From NCBI GenBank assembly GCA_020250445.1, contig JADCEF010000008.1, positions 1 to 64,000 of the forward strand: DNA of 64,000 nt. The letters are read 5' to 3'. The notes beneath the pieces are model-generated. The model was not told where the DNA came from, made no database searches, and worked only from the letters and a program-made list of their open reading frames with translations. Position numbers and translations under genes: made by a program. Origin of the DNA: Rhodobacter sp. Lineage in GTDB: Bacteria > Pseudomonadota > Alphaproteobacteria > Rhodobacterales > Rhodobacteraceae. The stretch's first letter is position 1. Each line of letters opens with the position of its first letter. Below, in pieces: positions 52,116 through 61,266 of this stretch.

Positions 52116-53153
52116 ATGGCGCGTGCACCCGTCCTGACCTTTACCGACCGGGGCATCTTCTGCCCCGCCGGCGGTTTCCACATTGATCCCTGGCGCCCGG
52201 TGGACCGCGCCCTGATCACACACGGGCATTCCGACCATGCCCGCCCCGGACATGGCCGCTATCTGTGCACCCGCCAGGCCGCGCCGGTGATCCGCCACCG
52301 CCTTGGGCCGGTCCGGCTGGAGACGATCGCCTATGGCGAGACCCGCCGGATCGGCGGGGTCACCGTTTCGTTCCATCCGGCGGGGCATGTTCCGGGGTCG
52401 GCACAGATCCGGGTGGAACAGGACGGCGAGGTCTGGGTGGCCTCGGGGGATTACAAGGTCTGCGCCGACGGGCTTTGCGAACCCTTTGAGCCGGTGGCCT
52501 GCCACACGTTCATCAGCGAATGCACCTTTGGCCTGCCGGTATTCCGCTGGGAACCGCAGGAGGAGGTCCTGGCGCGGATCAACCGCTGGTGGGCCGCCAA
52601 CGCCGCCGAAGGGCGCATCTCGATCCTGGGTGCCTATGCCCTGGGCAAGGCGCAGCGCATCCTGTCGGGTCTGGACACCGGGATCGGCCCGATCCTGACC
52701 CATGGGGCAGTCGAAACCACGACCGAAATCCTGCGGAGCCAGGGCTACGTCTTGCCCGCAACCGTCGCCGTGACAGCCGGGGTCAGCGCAAAGTCACATC
52801 CGCGCGCCATCGTGATCGCCCCGCCTTCGGCACAGGCCACGCCCTGGGCGGCCCGGTTCGGCCCCACCGCCGCTGCCGCCTTCGCCTCGGGCTGGATGCG
52901 CCTGCGCGGGGTGCGCCGCAGGCGGGGGGCCGAAACCGGGTTCGTGCTGTCGGATCATGCCGACTGGCCCGGGCTGAACGCCGCGATCCGTGAAACAGGG
53001 GCCGAGCGGGTCTTTGTCACCCATGGCTACACTGCCGTCTTCCGCCGCTGGCTGGAAAGCCAGGGCTATGACGCGGGCATCGTGCAGACCGAATACCAAG
53101 GTGACGGCATTGACAGCGCACAGCCCGAAACCGAAGGGGATGCGCCCGAATGA
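52116..53153 (+). CDS. Ligase-associated DNA exonuclease (metallo-beta-lactamase fold)
   Basis: 345 residues. The metal site is H36-x-H38-x-D40-H41 in ALITHGHSDHARPGHGRY, with further ligands in FHPAGHVPGSAQIRV, SGDYK and FVLSDHADW, and a final VFVTHGYT. The beta-CASP-like insert is short. It belongs to the family found beside ATP-dependent DNA ligases and predicted to trim DNA ends for repair. The ligase follows after 140 bp. Confidence 0.92.
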   Translation: MARAPVLTFTDRGIFCPAGGFHIDPWRPVDRALITHGHSDHARPGHGRYLCTRQAAPVIRHRLGPVRLETIAYGETRRIGGVTVSFHPAGHVPGSAQIRVEQDGEVWVASGDYKVCADGLCEPFEPVACHTFISECTFGLPVFRWEPQEEVLARINRWWAANAAEGRISILGAYALGKAQRILSGLDTGIGPILTHGAVETTTEILRSQGYVLPATVAVTAGVSAKSHPRAIVIAPPSAQATPWAARFGPTAAAAFASGWMRLRGVRRRRGAETGFVLSDHADWPGLNAAIRETGAERVFVTHGYTAVFRRWLESQGYDAGIVQTEYQGDGIDSAQPETEGDAPE

Positions 53154-53159
53154 AACACC

Positions 53160-53290
53160 CTGACCATGACCTGTTCGGGAATATCCCCGGGGGGGACGAG
53201 CGGTCGGAATCCCCCACCTGGCGCGTCCGGGCGAAAAGCGCCCGGCCCGTGGCCGGGCCGGGGGGGCAGACAGAACCCCGCCGGGGCCGG
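53160..53290 (+). repeat. AATATCC-type intergenic repeat before the ligase gene
   Basis: GGAATATCCCCGGGGGGG (53179 on region) resembles the hisA-hisF gap sequence CAAATATCCTCGGGGGG. Next follows a GC hairpin GCGCCCGGCCC-GTG-GCCGGGC. It fills most of the gap between the exonuclease and ligase genes. Confidence 0.5.
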
Positions 53291-53292
53291 TC

Positions 53293-54918
53293 ATGAACCG
53301 CTTTGCCCGCCTCTTCGCGGCCCTCGACGGCACCACGAAGACCACGGCCAAGACCGCAGCCCTTGCCGCCTATTTTCGGGACGCCCCGGAAGAGGATCGT
53401 CTATGGACCATCGCCCTGCTGTCGGGCCGCCGGCCGAAACGCGCCGTTACCGCCACCGAACTGCGGGAATGGGCGGCAGGGGCGGCGGATTTGCCGCATT
53501 GGCTGTTTGAAGAGGCCTATTCGGTGACCGGCGATCTGGCTGAAACCATCGCGCTGGTCCTGCCGCCGCCGACGCGCGACAGCGCCGAGACGCTGGGCGG
53601 CCATATGCGCGCGCTGGTCGCGCTGGTCGGCCGCCCGGCCCCGCAGCGGCAGGCCGCGATCCTTGCGGCCTGGGACAGCCTGGGGCCGGACGAGCGGTTC
53701 CTGTTCAACAAGCTGATCACCGGCGGCTTCCGCATGGGGGTCAGCCAGGGGCTGATGACGCGGGCCCTGGCACAGGCCACGGGCCTGGAAGAGGCCACCC
53801 TGGCGCATCGCCTGATGGGCGACTGGACACCGGCAGGCACAAGTTACGCCACGCTGATCGGGTCGGACGATCCGGCGGCGGCGGGCAGGCGGCCGTATCC
53901 CTTTGCGCTGGCATCGCCTTTGGAAGACCCGCCCGAAGCGCTTGGCGACCCGGCAGACTGGCTGGCGGAATGGAAATGGGACGGAATCCGCGGCCAGCTC
54001 ATCCATCGCCCCGGTGCCTTTGCCCTGTGGTCGCGCGGCGAGGATCTGATCACGGACCGCTTTCCGGAATTTGCGCTGCTGGCAAATCTTCTGCCGCCCG
54101 GCACGGTGATCGACGGCGAGGTCGTGGCCTGGGGCGGCGACACCCCGCTGCCCTTTGCAGACCTGCAAAAGCGGATCGGACGCAAATCGGTCCCGAAAAG
54201 GCTGCTGGCCGAAGCCCCGGCGCGGCTTTTGGCCTATGATCTGCTGGAAGAAGGCGGGCAGGACCTGCGCAGCGCGCCGCTTGGCCTGCGCCGTGCCCGG
54301 CTGGAACAGCTTGTGGGTGCCTTGCCCGCCGGGGGGCTGCTGGGCCTGTCGCCAGCCCTGCCGGTCACCGGCTGGGCGGCGCTGGCAAGTCTGCGCGCCA
54401 TGGCGCGGGGGGCAGCGGCAGAGGGGCTGATGCTCAAGCGGCTGTCCTCGGCCTATCATGTCGGGCGCAAGCGGGGCGACTGGTGGAAATGGAAGCTCGA
54501 TCCCTTCACCGTCGATGCCGTGATGATCTATGCCCAGGCCGGACATGGCAGGCGCGCAACGCTTTATACCGATTTCACCTTCGCGGTGCGGGACGGCGAC
54601 GATCTGGTCCCCTTTGCCAAGGCCTATTCCGGCCTGACCGATGACGAATTCCGCAGGATCACCGACTGGGTGCGCAGGCACACGCTGGAACGGTTCGGCC
54701 CGGTGCGCCGGGTGGTGCCGGAACTGGTGTTCGAGATCGCCTTTGAAGGCATTCAGGCCAGTCCCCGGCACAGATCCGGCATTGCCTTGCGCTTTCCGCG
54801 CATGCTGCGCTGGCGCCAGGACAAGACAGTGGCCGAGATTGACACGATCCAGACGCTGCGCGTGCTGCTGGCCGGGCAGCGGGGGTTTTGCACCCCCGCC
54901 CCCCCGGAAGAAATCTGA
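53293..54918 (+). CDS. ATP-dependent DNA ligase (cisplatin-response type)
   Basis: 541 residues. An N-terminal helical DNA-binding domain (to about 200) precedes the nucleotidyltransferase core. Nucleophilic Lys228 is in AEWKWDGIRGQ (motif I), with DGEVVAW (motif III), AYDLLE and AEGLMLKRLSSAY (motif IV), and WWKWKLD (motif V). A C-terminal OB-fold domain ends the protein. It seals nicks in a repair setting with the upstream exonuclease; the usual Lhr helicase and PdeM genes are not seen here. Confidence 0.93.
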   Translation: MNRFARLFAALDGTTKTTAKTAALAAYFRDAPEEDRLWTIALLSGRRPKRAVTATELREWAAGAADLPHWLFEEAYSVTGDLAETIALVLPPPTRDSAETLGGHMRALVALVGRPAPQRQAAILAAWDSLGPDERFLFNKLITGGFRMGVSQGLMTRALAQATGLEEATLAHRLMGDWTPAGTSYATLIGSDDPAAAGRRPYPFALASPLEDPPEALGDPADWLAEWKWDGIRGQLIHRPGAFALWSRGEDLITDRFPEFALLANLLPPGTVIDGEVVAWGGDTPLPFADLQKRIGRKSVPKRLLAEAPARLLAYDLLEEGGQDLRSAPLGLRRARLEQLVGALPAGGLLGLSPALPVTGWAALASLRAMARGAAAEGLMLKRLSSAYHVGRKRGDWWKWKLDPFTVDAVMIYAQAGHGRRATLYTDFTFAVRDGDDLVPFAKAYSGLTDDEFRRITDWVRRHTLERFGPVRRVVPELVFEIAFEGIQASPRHRSGIALRFPRMLRWRQDKTVAEIDTIQTLRVLLAGQRGFCTPAPPEEI

Positions 54919-55003
54919 GAACAGGTCATGGAATGGGGCGGGATGGCTTGCGCTTGCCCCTGCCCGAGACCTACATCGGATGCACCACAGCAAGAGGTTT
55001 CCC

Positions 55004-56830
55004 ATGACGCTGCCCCTTTCCCGCCCTGTCTTTGATGCCAATGCCGCCTCGGGCGGTCTGGGCAACCTGCCGGACTGGGACCTTTCGGATCTGTACCCGG
55101 CACCCGACGCGCCCGAGGTTTCGCGCGACATGGCCTGGCTGGGCACGGCCTGCACCGGTTTTGCCGCCCGCTACGAAGGCAAGCTGGCAACGCTGGATGC
55201 CGCCGCGATGCTGGACTGCGTGAAGGCCTATGAGGCGATCGACATCGTCGCTGGCCGGCTGATGTCCTTTGCCGGGCTGCGCTATTACCAGAACACCACG
55301 GATAGCGACCGCGCCAAGTTCATGGCCGATACGCAGGACAAGGTGACAGACCACACCACCGCGCTGGTGTTCTTCAGCCTCGAGGTCAACCGCCTGGACG
55401 AAGACCGGCTTGCGCACCTGATGGCCGGGAATGCCGATCTGGCACGCTACAAGCCGGTGTTCGACCGGCTGCGGGCGATGCGGCCCTATCAGCTGTCGGA
55501 CGAGCTGGAGAAATTCCTGCACGATCAGTCAACGGTGGGTGCTGCGGCCTGGAACCGGCTGTTTGACGAAACGATGGCCGGACTGATGTTCGATGTCGCG
55601 GCCGAGGCGGAGCCGCTCAACCTGGAAGCCACGCTGAACCTGCTGACCGATGCCGATCGCAGCAGACGCGAGGCGGCGGCGCGGGCGCTGGCCGCCGTCT
55701 TTGACAGGAACATCAAGCTTTTCGCCCGGGTACACAACACTTTGGCCAAGGAAAAGGAGATTTCCGACCGCTGGCGCAAGATGCCGACCCCGCAGACGGG
55801 GCGGCACCTGTCGAACCATGTCGAGCCGGAGGTGGTCGAGGCCTTGCGCAATGCCGTGGTCGCCGCCTACCCCAGGCTGTCGCACCGCTACTACCGCTTG
55901 AAGGCAAAATGGTTGGGGCTGGACAGGCTGCAGGTGTGGGACCGCAATGCACCGCTGCCCATCGAGGTGCCAAGGACCGTGGACTGGGCCGAGGCGACCG
56001 ACACGGTGCTGGCGGCCTATGGTGCCTTCTCGCCCCGGATGGCCGAACTGGCGCAGCCCTTTTTCACCAGGGGCTGGATCGACGCGGGCGTCAAACCCGG
56101 CAAGGCCCCCGGTGCCTTCGCCCACCCGACGGTCACGACGGTGCATCCCTATGTGATGCTCAACTACCTGGGCAAGCCGCGCGATGTGATGACGCTGGCG
56201 CATGAGCTGGGTCACGGCGTGCATCAGGTGCTGGCGGCGGGCCAGGGCGAACTTCTGTCCTTCACCCCCCTGACGCTTGCGGAAACTGCCAGCGTCTTTG
56301 GGGAAATGCTGACCTTCCGCAAGCTGCTGGATGCTGCCGGGACCCCTGCCGAACGCAAGACCCTGCTGGCCGGCAAGGTCGAGGACATGATCAACACCGT
56401 GGTCCGGCAGATTGCGTTCTATGATTTCGAATGCAAGCTGCATGCCGCCCGCCGCGAGGGCGAGCTGACCCCCGATGACATCAACGCGCTGTGGATGAGC
56501 GTGCAGGCCGAAAGCCTGGGCGATGCCTTCGAATTCATGGACGGCTACGAAACCTTCTGGGCCTATATCCCGCATTTCGTGCATTCACCCTTCTACGTCT
56601 ATGCCTATGCCTTTGGCGACGGGCTGGTGAACGCACTTTATGCCGTCTATGCCGATGGCAAGCCCGGTTTTGAAGAGATGTATTTCGACATGCTGAAGGC
56701 CGGCGGATCAAAGCACCACAAGGACCTTCTGGCACCGTTCGGGCTGGACGCGAGCGACCCGGAATTCTGGGACAGGGGCCTGAGCATGATCGCCGGTTTC
56801 ATCGACGAACTTGAAGCGATGGAAGACTGA
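55004..56830 (+). CDS. pepF: M3-family oligoendopeptidase (PepF-like)
   Basis: 608 residues from ATG 55004 with AAGAGG upstream. The thermolysin-type zinc site is H400-E401-x-x-H404 in LAHELGHGVHQ, with the third ligand Glu in LAETASVFGE. Substrate-binding HSPFYVYAYAFGDGLVNALYA follows. It degrades short peptides in the cytoplasm. Longer upstream frame overlaps the ligase gene and is not coding. Confidence 0.94.
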   Translation: MTLPLSRPVFDANAASGGLGNLPDWDLSDLYPAPDAPEVSRDMAWLGTACTGFAARYEGKLATLDAAAMLDCVKAYEAIDIVAGRLMSFAGLRYYQNTTDSDRAKFMADTQDKVTDHTTALVFFSLEVNRLDEDRLAHLMAGNADLARYKPVFDRLRAMRPYQLSDELEKFLHDQSTVGAAAWNRLFDETMAGLMFDVAAEAEPLNLEATLNLLTDADRSRREAAARALAAVFDRNIKLFARVHNTLAKEKEISDRWRKMPTPQTGRHLSNHVEPEVVEALRNAVVAAYPRLSHRYYRLKAKWLGLDRLQVWDRNAPLPIEVPRTVDWAEATDTVLAAYGAFSPRMAELAQPFFTRGWIDAGVKPGKAPGAFAHPTVTTVHPYVMLNYLGKPRDVMTLAHELGHGVHQVLAAGQGELLSFTPLTLAETASVFGEMLTFRKLLDAAGTPAERKTLLAGKVEDMINTVVRQIAFYDFECKLHAARREGELTPDDINALWMSVQAESLGDAFEFMDGYETFWAYIPHFVHSPFYVYAYAFGDGLVNALYAVYADGKPGFEEMYFDMLKAGGSKHHKDLLAPFGLDASDPEFWDRGLSMIAGFIDELEAMED

Positions 56831-56840
56831 GCACGCCACA

Positions 56841-56870
56841 GCCGGGCCACCCCGCATGGGGTGGCCCGGC
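56841..56870. terminator. Bidirectional hairpin between pepF and B12-binding gene
   Basis: GCCGGGCCACCCC-GCAT-GGGGTGGCCCGGC is a perfect 13-bp stem lying between convergent stops (pepF +, B12-binding gene -). No T-run is present. Confidence 0.7.
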
Positions 56871-56875
56871 CCCGT

Positions 56876-57718
56876 TCAGTTCGTCATCCGCCCCGGGGCC
56901 CGGGCAGTCTCAAGATGGTTCACCATCTGGGACAGCGCCGCTTCTGCATCCCCTGCCACCCCGTCGGCATCGACCAGTGTCAGGATGTCCGGCACCAGGT
57001 CGATGATCTTGCCGCTGACCATGATCCATGCGGCGGGGCTGGTGATGCGAAGCGCCACGATCAGGCGCGCCAGCGGAAACACCATCCGTTCGCTGCCCGC
57101 AGAGACGCCGATGATCGGATAGGCAACCCCTTCGGCTGCAGAAAGCAGTTCGTGATGCGCAAGGCCCGTGCACAGATCGATCTGCCAGCCACGCCGCCGG
57201 AAGAAATCTGCAGCCATTGTCACGCCCAGCGTATGGGTTTCGCCCGGAGTGGCGGCGAACATCGCGCGCGCCGCGCCGGCGTTGGGGTATTGATCCGAGG
57301 CGAAGGCCTGCCGCAGGCCGCGCATGATGGCATAAATCCGGCCCGCTGCGACGGTCATCTGGGCCGATGTCGTGCGGTCTTCGTCCCAGCGTTCGCCCAG
57401 CCTGCGCGCCGACGCGGCCAGATAACCAAGATAGACCATGTCAATCGACATGCCGCCAAGGCGCGCGTCCAGCACCAGGTCTGCCGCCGCCTCTTCCCGG
57501 GGGGAAACAAGCGCATCACACAGCGCCTCAATGTCAGCATCGGGAGGCAGCCGTTCGACCGCCGCGCTGCCCCTGCGTTCCAGCCGGGTGATCACCTCTG
57601 CCGCCAGGGCGTGCACTGCCGTATCGGGCATGAAACCGGCGCGCTTCGTGAAAAGGCCACGCGCCTTGTCGAAAGCTTCCCTGTCTAGGCCGCCATCACC
57701 TTGGGGCTTGCGAGGCAT
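56876..57718 (-). CDS. Cobalamin (B12)-binding domain protein, PpaA/AerR-like
   Basis: 280 residues. An N-terminal helical domain (about 60-140; VLDARLGGMSIDMVYLGYLAASARRLGERWDEDRTTSAQMTVAAGRIYAIMRGL) precedes a Rossmann-type B12 domain. The cobalt-ligand His162 is in GETHTLGVTMAADFFRRRGWQIDL, a variant of D-x-H-x-x-G. The W-x-x-x-EH light-sensing motif of CarH is absent. In Rhodobacter the related PpaA/AerR proteins modulate the photosynthesis repressor PpsR/CrtJ; that role here is inference, helped by a PpsR-type site upstream. Confidence 0.82.
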   Translation of the reverse strand: MPRKPQGDGGLDREAFDKARGLFTKRAGFMPDTAVHALAAEVITRLERRGSAAVERLPPDADIEALCDALVSPREEAAADLVLDARLGGMSIDMVYLGYLAASARRLGERWDEDRTTSAQMTVAAGRIYAIMRGLRQAFASDQYPNAGAARAMFAATPGETHTLGVTMAADFFRRRGWQIDLCTGLAHHELLSAAEGVAYPIIGVSAGSERMVFPLARLIVALRITSPAAWIMVSGKIIDLVPDILTLVDADGVAGDAEAALSQMVNHLETARAPGRMTN

Positions 57719-57848
57719 GTCATCCTGCTTTCAGGGGGAGGCGTTGCGCAAAGGATTCCGCCCCAGGTGTGCTGCCTGCCTGCGAGCGAACGCCGTTTCC
57801 CGGTGGCTTCCTTTCGTGCTCCCCCCGATCACCTTAGCAAACAATCTC

Positions 57849-57866
57849 TGTCAATCAAGCCTGACA
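57849..57866. promoter_or_regulatory. PpsR/CrtJ-type palindrome
   Basis: TGTCA-N8-TGACA, i.e. TGT-N12-ACA, is the known consensus of the photosynthesis repressor PpsR/CrtJ. It lies 131 bp upstream of a PpaA/AerR-like B12-binding gene. The short motif could also arise by chance or serve another regulator. Confidence 0.45.
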
Positions 57867-57881
57867 GTTCCTGCGGGCGTT

Positions 57882-57896
57882 TTGCAAAATTTGCAA
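57882..57896. promoter_or_regulatory. Palindrome of unknown regulator
   Basis: TTGCAAA-A-TTTGCAA is a perfect 15-bp palindrome in the same control region, 16 bp right of the PpsR-type site. Such AT-rich odd-centred palindromes are typical dimeric repressor sites; I do not recognise the regulator. Confidence 0.45.
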
Positions 57897-58029
57897 GCGA
57901 TTGGGGATCGTTGCGCCGGAATGCATCGGGGTCATCCGTCTGACCGCGCAGGCTGGCCTCCGGCGCGGTCACGAATTTGAGAGAATCCCCCGGCGCATCC
58001 CGCGCAAGGATTCTTTCAAAAGGGCGCGA

Positions 58030-59022
58030 TCAGATCGGCTGCGCCACCGCAAAGACCCGGTCGATCATGGCCTGGCTGGCCCTGGCCTGTTCCAGCGGCC
58101 AGGCATAGGGGGCACCGGTCAGGGCGCTGCGGCAGAAGGCTTCGACCTGAAGCTTGTAGTGGCGGGCATCGGGGAACCTTTCCACCGTGACCGACAGACC
58201 GGGCCGGTGCAGTTCCACCCGCGCCTCGCCAAAGACATTGGCGTTATAGGGGGCGGTCAGGCGGATCAGACCGGTTTCGCCCTGAAACACAATCTCCTGC
58301 CGGGGGAACAGCCGCATCGAGGTGATCGAGGAATAGGTGAACGGCCCCGCAGGCCCGTCGAACCGGCCGGTGACCTGGGCATAGACATCCACCCCGTTTT
58401 CAAACCGGATGCGCGATTGCAGGCTGTCCAGCTCCGGCTCTGCCCCGGTGACGAAACGGGCCGAGCCAAAGGTATAGACCCCGATATCAGGCAGGCTGCC
58501 CCCGCCGGTTTCGGGGCGGTTGCGGATGTTGGTCGTGTCTTTGCGGTTGTCATAGGTGAAGGCGACATCGACATGTTCGATGCGCCCGATCGCGCCGTCC
58601 TGCACCAGTTGCCTGGCACGCAGGAACTGCGGATGATGCACGATCATGAAGGCTTCGGCGGCCATCAGGCCGGTCCGGTCACGCAACGCGATCAGATCAT
58701 CAATCTCTGCCGCCGCCATGGCGATGGGCTTTTCGGTCAGCACATGCTTGCCGGCCAGCAGGGCCTTTTTCGTCCATTCGACATGCAGGGTATTGGGCAG
58801 GGGAATGTAGACGGCATCAATGGCAGGGTCCGCCAGCAGCGCGTCATAGCTGGAATGAACGCGCAGCGACGGGCAGAACGCCTGGAACCGCAGCGCCTTT
58901 TCCGGGTGCGGGGTTGCAAGGGCGGCAAGCTCCGCCCCTTCCGCCGCATGAATGGCCGGGGCCATCTGTTCCCAGGCGAAATTCGATGCCCCCAGCACAC
59001 CCCAGCGCAGAACCTTGACCAT
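58030..59022 (-). CDS. Gfo/Idh/MocA-family oxidoreductase
   Basis: 330 residues. A Rossmann domain (VLRWGVLGASNFAWEQMAPAIHAAEGAELAALATP) includes DAVYIPLPNTLHVEWTKKALLAGKHVLTEKPIA with the catalytic Lys in EKP. The C-terminal substrate domain has ETGGGSLPDIGVYTFGSARFVTGAEP. It oxidises or reduces a sugar, polyol or related compound with NAD(P). No pathway partners lie beside it; it is downstream of rpoH on the same strand but separated by a terminator. Confidence 0.9.
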   Translation of the reverse strand: MVKVLRWGVLGASNFAWEQMAPAIHAAEGAELAALATPHPEKALRFQAFCPSLRVHSSYDALLADPAIDAVYIPLPNTLHVEWTKKALLAGKHVLTEKPIAMAAAEIDDLIALRDRTGLMAAEAFMIVHHPQFLRARQLVQDGAIGRIEHVDVAFTYDNRKDTTNIRNRPETGGGSLPDIGVYTFGSARFVTGAEPELDSLQSRIRFENGVDVYAQVTGRFDGPAGPFTYSSITSMRLFPRQEIVFQGETGLIRLTAPYNANVFGEARVELHRPGLSVTVERFPDARHYKLQVEAFCRSALTGAPYAWPLEQARASQAMIDRVFAVAQPI

Positions 59023-59109
59023 GATCCTGTCCTTCCCCGTTGTTCTGACGGGGCAAGGCTATCGCAGGGCCGGGGCAGGGGAAACGCAAAAAACAGGGCC
59101 GTGCGGGGC

Positions 59110-59138
59110 AAAAAAGAACCCCGCCGGGCGGGCGGGGT
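59110..59138 (-). terminator. Intrinsic terminator downstream of rpoH
   Basis: On the minus strand ACCCCGCC-CGCCC-GGCGGGGT is followed by TC and TTTTTT. It is an 8-bp GC stem with a six-T run 35 bp past the rpoH stop. Confidence 0.85.
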
Positions 59139-59172
59139 CCTGGCGACAGGCGGATTGCGGGATGCGCCGCTG

Positions 59173-60069
59173 TCAGGCGGGAATGAGCATCCCCTTGCCG
59201 CGCGCCAGTTCGCGCATGCGCGATTGCAGCTTTTCAAAGGCGCGCACCTCGATCTGGCGGATGCGTTCCCGGCTGACGCCGTAGCTTTCCGACAGTTCCT
59301 CCAGCGTTACCGGCTGATCTGACAGGCGGCGCTGCACCAGAATGTCCTTTTCGCGGTCATTCAGCGCTTCCATCGCGGTCATCAGCAACTCGCGCCGCGC
59401 GTCAAGCTCATCGCGCGCCTCGTAATCTGCGGCCTGGTCGGCTTCGGTGTCTTCCAGCCAGTCCTGCCACTGGGTCACCGAATCGCCGTCCGACCCCACC
59501 GTCGCGTTAAGCGAGGCATCGCCACCCGACAGGCGGCGGTTCATATCCACCACCTCATCCTCGGTCACGTTCAGGTCGCGGGCAATCTGGGCCACATTTT
59601 CGGGGCGCAGGTCGCCTTCTTCCAGTGCGCCCAGCTTTGCCTTGGCCTTGCGCAGGTTGAAGAACAGCTTTTTTTGCGCGCTGGTGGTGCCCAGCTTGAC
59701 CAGGCTCCAGGACCGCAGGATGTATTCCTGGATGCTGGCGCGGATCCACCACATCGCATAGGTCGCAAGGCGAAAGCCCTTTTCGGGGTCAAACCGCTTC
59801 ACCGCCTGCATCAGGCCCACGTTGGCTTCGGAAATCACCTCGGCCTGGGGCAGGCCGTAACCGCGATAGCCCATGGCGATCTTGGCCGCCAGACGCAGGT
59901 GCGAGGTGACCATCTTGTGCGCCGCCGCCGTATCCTGATGGTCGACCCAGCGCTTGGCCAGCATGTATTCCTCTTCCGGTTCCAGCAGAGGAAACTTGCG
60001 GATTTCCTGCATGTAGCGGTTCAACCCCTGCTCGGGGCTTGGTGCGGGAAGATTGGCATAGGTGCTCAT
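59173..60069 (-). CDS. rpoH: RNA polymerase sigma factor RpoH (sigma-32)
   Basis: 298 residues. Region 1.2/2.1 reads [26 protein letters not shown]; the core-binding and -10 region reads [51 protein letters not shown]. The RpoH box is [15 protein letters not shown], specific to sigma-32. Region 4.2 is [27 protein letters not shown]. It directs heat-shock transcription; alphaproteobacteria often have two RpoH paralogues. GGAGGGT lies upstream of the start. Confidence 0.96.
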   Translation of the reverse strand: MSTYANLPAPSPEQGLNRYMQEIRKFPLLEPEEEYMLAKRWVDHQDTAAAHKMVTSHLRLAAKIAMGYRGYGLPQAEVISEANVGLMQAVKRFDPEKGFRLATYAMWWIRASIQEYILRSWSLVKLGTTSAQKKLFFNLRKAKAKLGALEEGDLRPENVAQIARDLNVTEDEVVDMNRRLSGGDASLNATVGSDGDSVTQWQDWLEDTEADQAADYEARDELDARRELLMTAMEALNDREKDILVQRRLSDQPVTLEELSESYGVSRERIRQIEVRAFEKLQSRMRELARGKGMLIPA

Positions 60070-60116
60070 GTAAGACCCTCCTGGCCCGCCACGGTCAGTG
60101 CCGCAGCGGAACCCGC

Positions 60117-60145
60117 AATTTATGTCCCTGCCGTCTGGCGTTCAA
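60117..60145 (-). promoter_or_regulatory. Probable rpoH promoter
   Basis: On the minus strand TTGAAC (60145-60140), a 17-bp spacer and TAAATT (60122-60117) precede rpoH by about 50 bp. The extended CTTGAA and CATAAAT also partly resemble a heat-shock promoter, so self-activation is possible. Confidence 0.55.
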
Positions 60146-60228
60146 GACCATTCTGAACTGAACGGTTCATTTATGCTACGCGCCGCCGCCGCCGGGCGAA
60201 AGCGGATGTCACCCGGCTCACGCGAATG

Positions 60229-61266
60229 TCACGGGATGCGAAGCTGCGCGATCAAATCCGCCATATCTGGCGGCAGGGCCGAGGTGAATTCCAGCATCTC
60301 GCCGGTCACCGGATGCCTGAACCCCAGTGTGGCGGCATGCAGGGCCTGGCGGGGAAAGGCGTTGGCGGCCCCGGCCCCGGTGGCCTTGCCCCCCAGCCGC
60401 CGCCGCCCGCCATAGGTCTGGTCCCCCAGCAGTGCATGGCCGACATGCGCCATATGGACCCGGATCTGATGGGTGCGGCCCGTCTCCAGCCAGCATTCCA
60501 CCAGCGCCGCCGCCGGGGGCGTGCCAAAGGCCTGCACCACCCGGACCCGCGTCACCGCATGCCGCCCGCCTTCGGCCCGCACAGCCTGCCGCTGGCGGTC
60601 GGTGCGGTGGCGCGCCAGCTGCGTGGCGATGCGCAGGATGCCCCCGGCCTCAAAGCTGACCCCGCCGATCCCCCGCAGGCGCGGGTCAGAGGCGTCGGGC
60701 ACGCCGTGGACGATGGCCAGGTAGCGGCGGTTGACGCTGTGCGCTTCGAACTGCGCGGCCAGCCCGTGATGGGCGCGGTCCGACTTGGCGACGACCAGAA
60801 GGCCCGAGGTATCCTTGTCGATCCGGTGGACGATGCCGGGGCGCTTTTCGCCGCCCACGCCCGATAGGTTGCCGCCGAAATGGTGCAGCAGCGCGTTGAC
60901 CAGCGTACCCGAATACGACCCCGGCGCAGGGTGGACCACCATGCCCACGGGCTTGTCCACCACGATCAGGTCGGCATCTTCCCACAGGACGGTCAGGGGG
61001 ATGTCTTCGGCGATGGTCGCGCTGTCTTCCGCACCGGCCACCAAAACATCCAGCACGTCGCCTGCCGCCACCCGCGCCTTGGGGTCCGTCACGACCGCCC
61101 CGTTCAGCGTCACCGCCCCGTCGGCGATCAGCCGCGCCAGCCGAGAGCGCGACAACGCCGCCTCCTCTGGCACGTCGCGGGCAAGCGCCTTATCAAGGCG
61201 TTCGGGGGGGGCCGTGCCGATGGTCACGGAAACGGTGCGGCCCGGCGGATTGGAAGGATGGCCCAT
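60229..61266 (-). CDS. RluA-family 23S rRNA pseudouridine synthase (RluD-like)
   Basis: 345 residues. An N-terminal S4 domain (RLDKALARDVPEEAALSRSRLARLIADGAVTLNG) precedes the RluA catalytic domain: VVDKPVGMVVHPAPGSYSGTLVNALLHH, catalytic Asp in RPGIVHRIDKDTSGLLVVAK, and ETGRTHQIRVHMAHVGHALLGDQTYGG. RluD modifies helix 69 of 23S rRNA. ATG 61266 shares two bases with the divergent gene's ATG; a GTG 13 codons in is an alternative start. Confidence 0.9.
   Translation of the reverse strand: MGHPSNPPGRTVSVTIGTAPPERLDKALARDVPEEAALSRSRLARLIADGAVTLNGAVVTDPKARVAAGDVLDVLVAGAEDSATIAEDIPLTVLWEDADLIVVDKPVGMVVHPAPGSYSGTLVNALLHHFGGNLSGVGGEKRPGIVHRIDKDTSGLLVVAKSDRAHHGLAAQFEAHSVNRRYLAIVHGVPDASDPRLRGIGGVSFEAGGILRIATQLARHRTDRQRQAVRAEGGRHAVTRVRVVQAFGTPPAAALVECWLETGRTHQIRVHMAHVGHALLGDQTYGGRRRLGGKATGAGAANAFPRQALHAATLGFRHPVTGEMLEFTSALPPDMADLIAQLRIP

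Larger units (their letters stand above)
57719..58029. other. 311-bp control region with two palindromes
   Basis: Lies upstream of the B12-binding gene and downstream of the Gfo/Idh/MocA stop. It is the most AT-rich part of this end of the window. It holds two regulatory-looking palindromes (separate entries) and no gene. Confidence 0.55.

Noticed and set aside
51954-52703. N-terminal extension of the circularly permuted ATP-grasp gene
   Set aside because: It overlaps the divergent exonuclease gene antisense; family proteins start at the GTG at 51953 or nearby.
53401-55155. 584-codon open frame on the minus strand
   Set aside because: Antisense to the DNA ligase, which carries all nucleotidyltransferase motifs.
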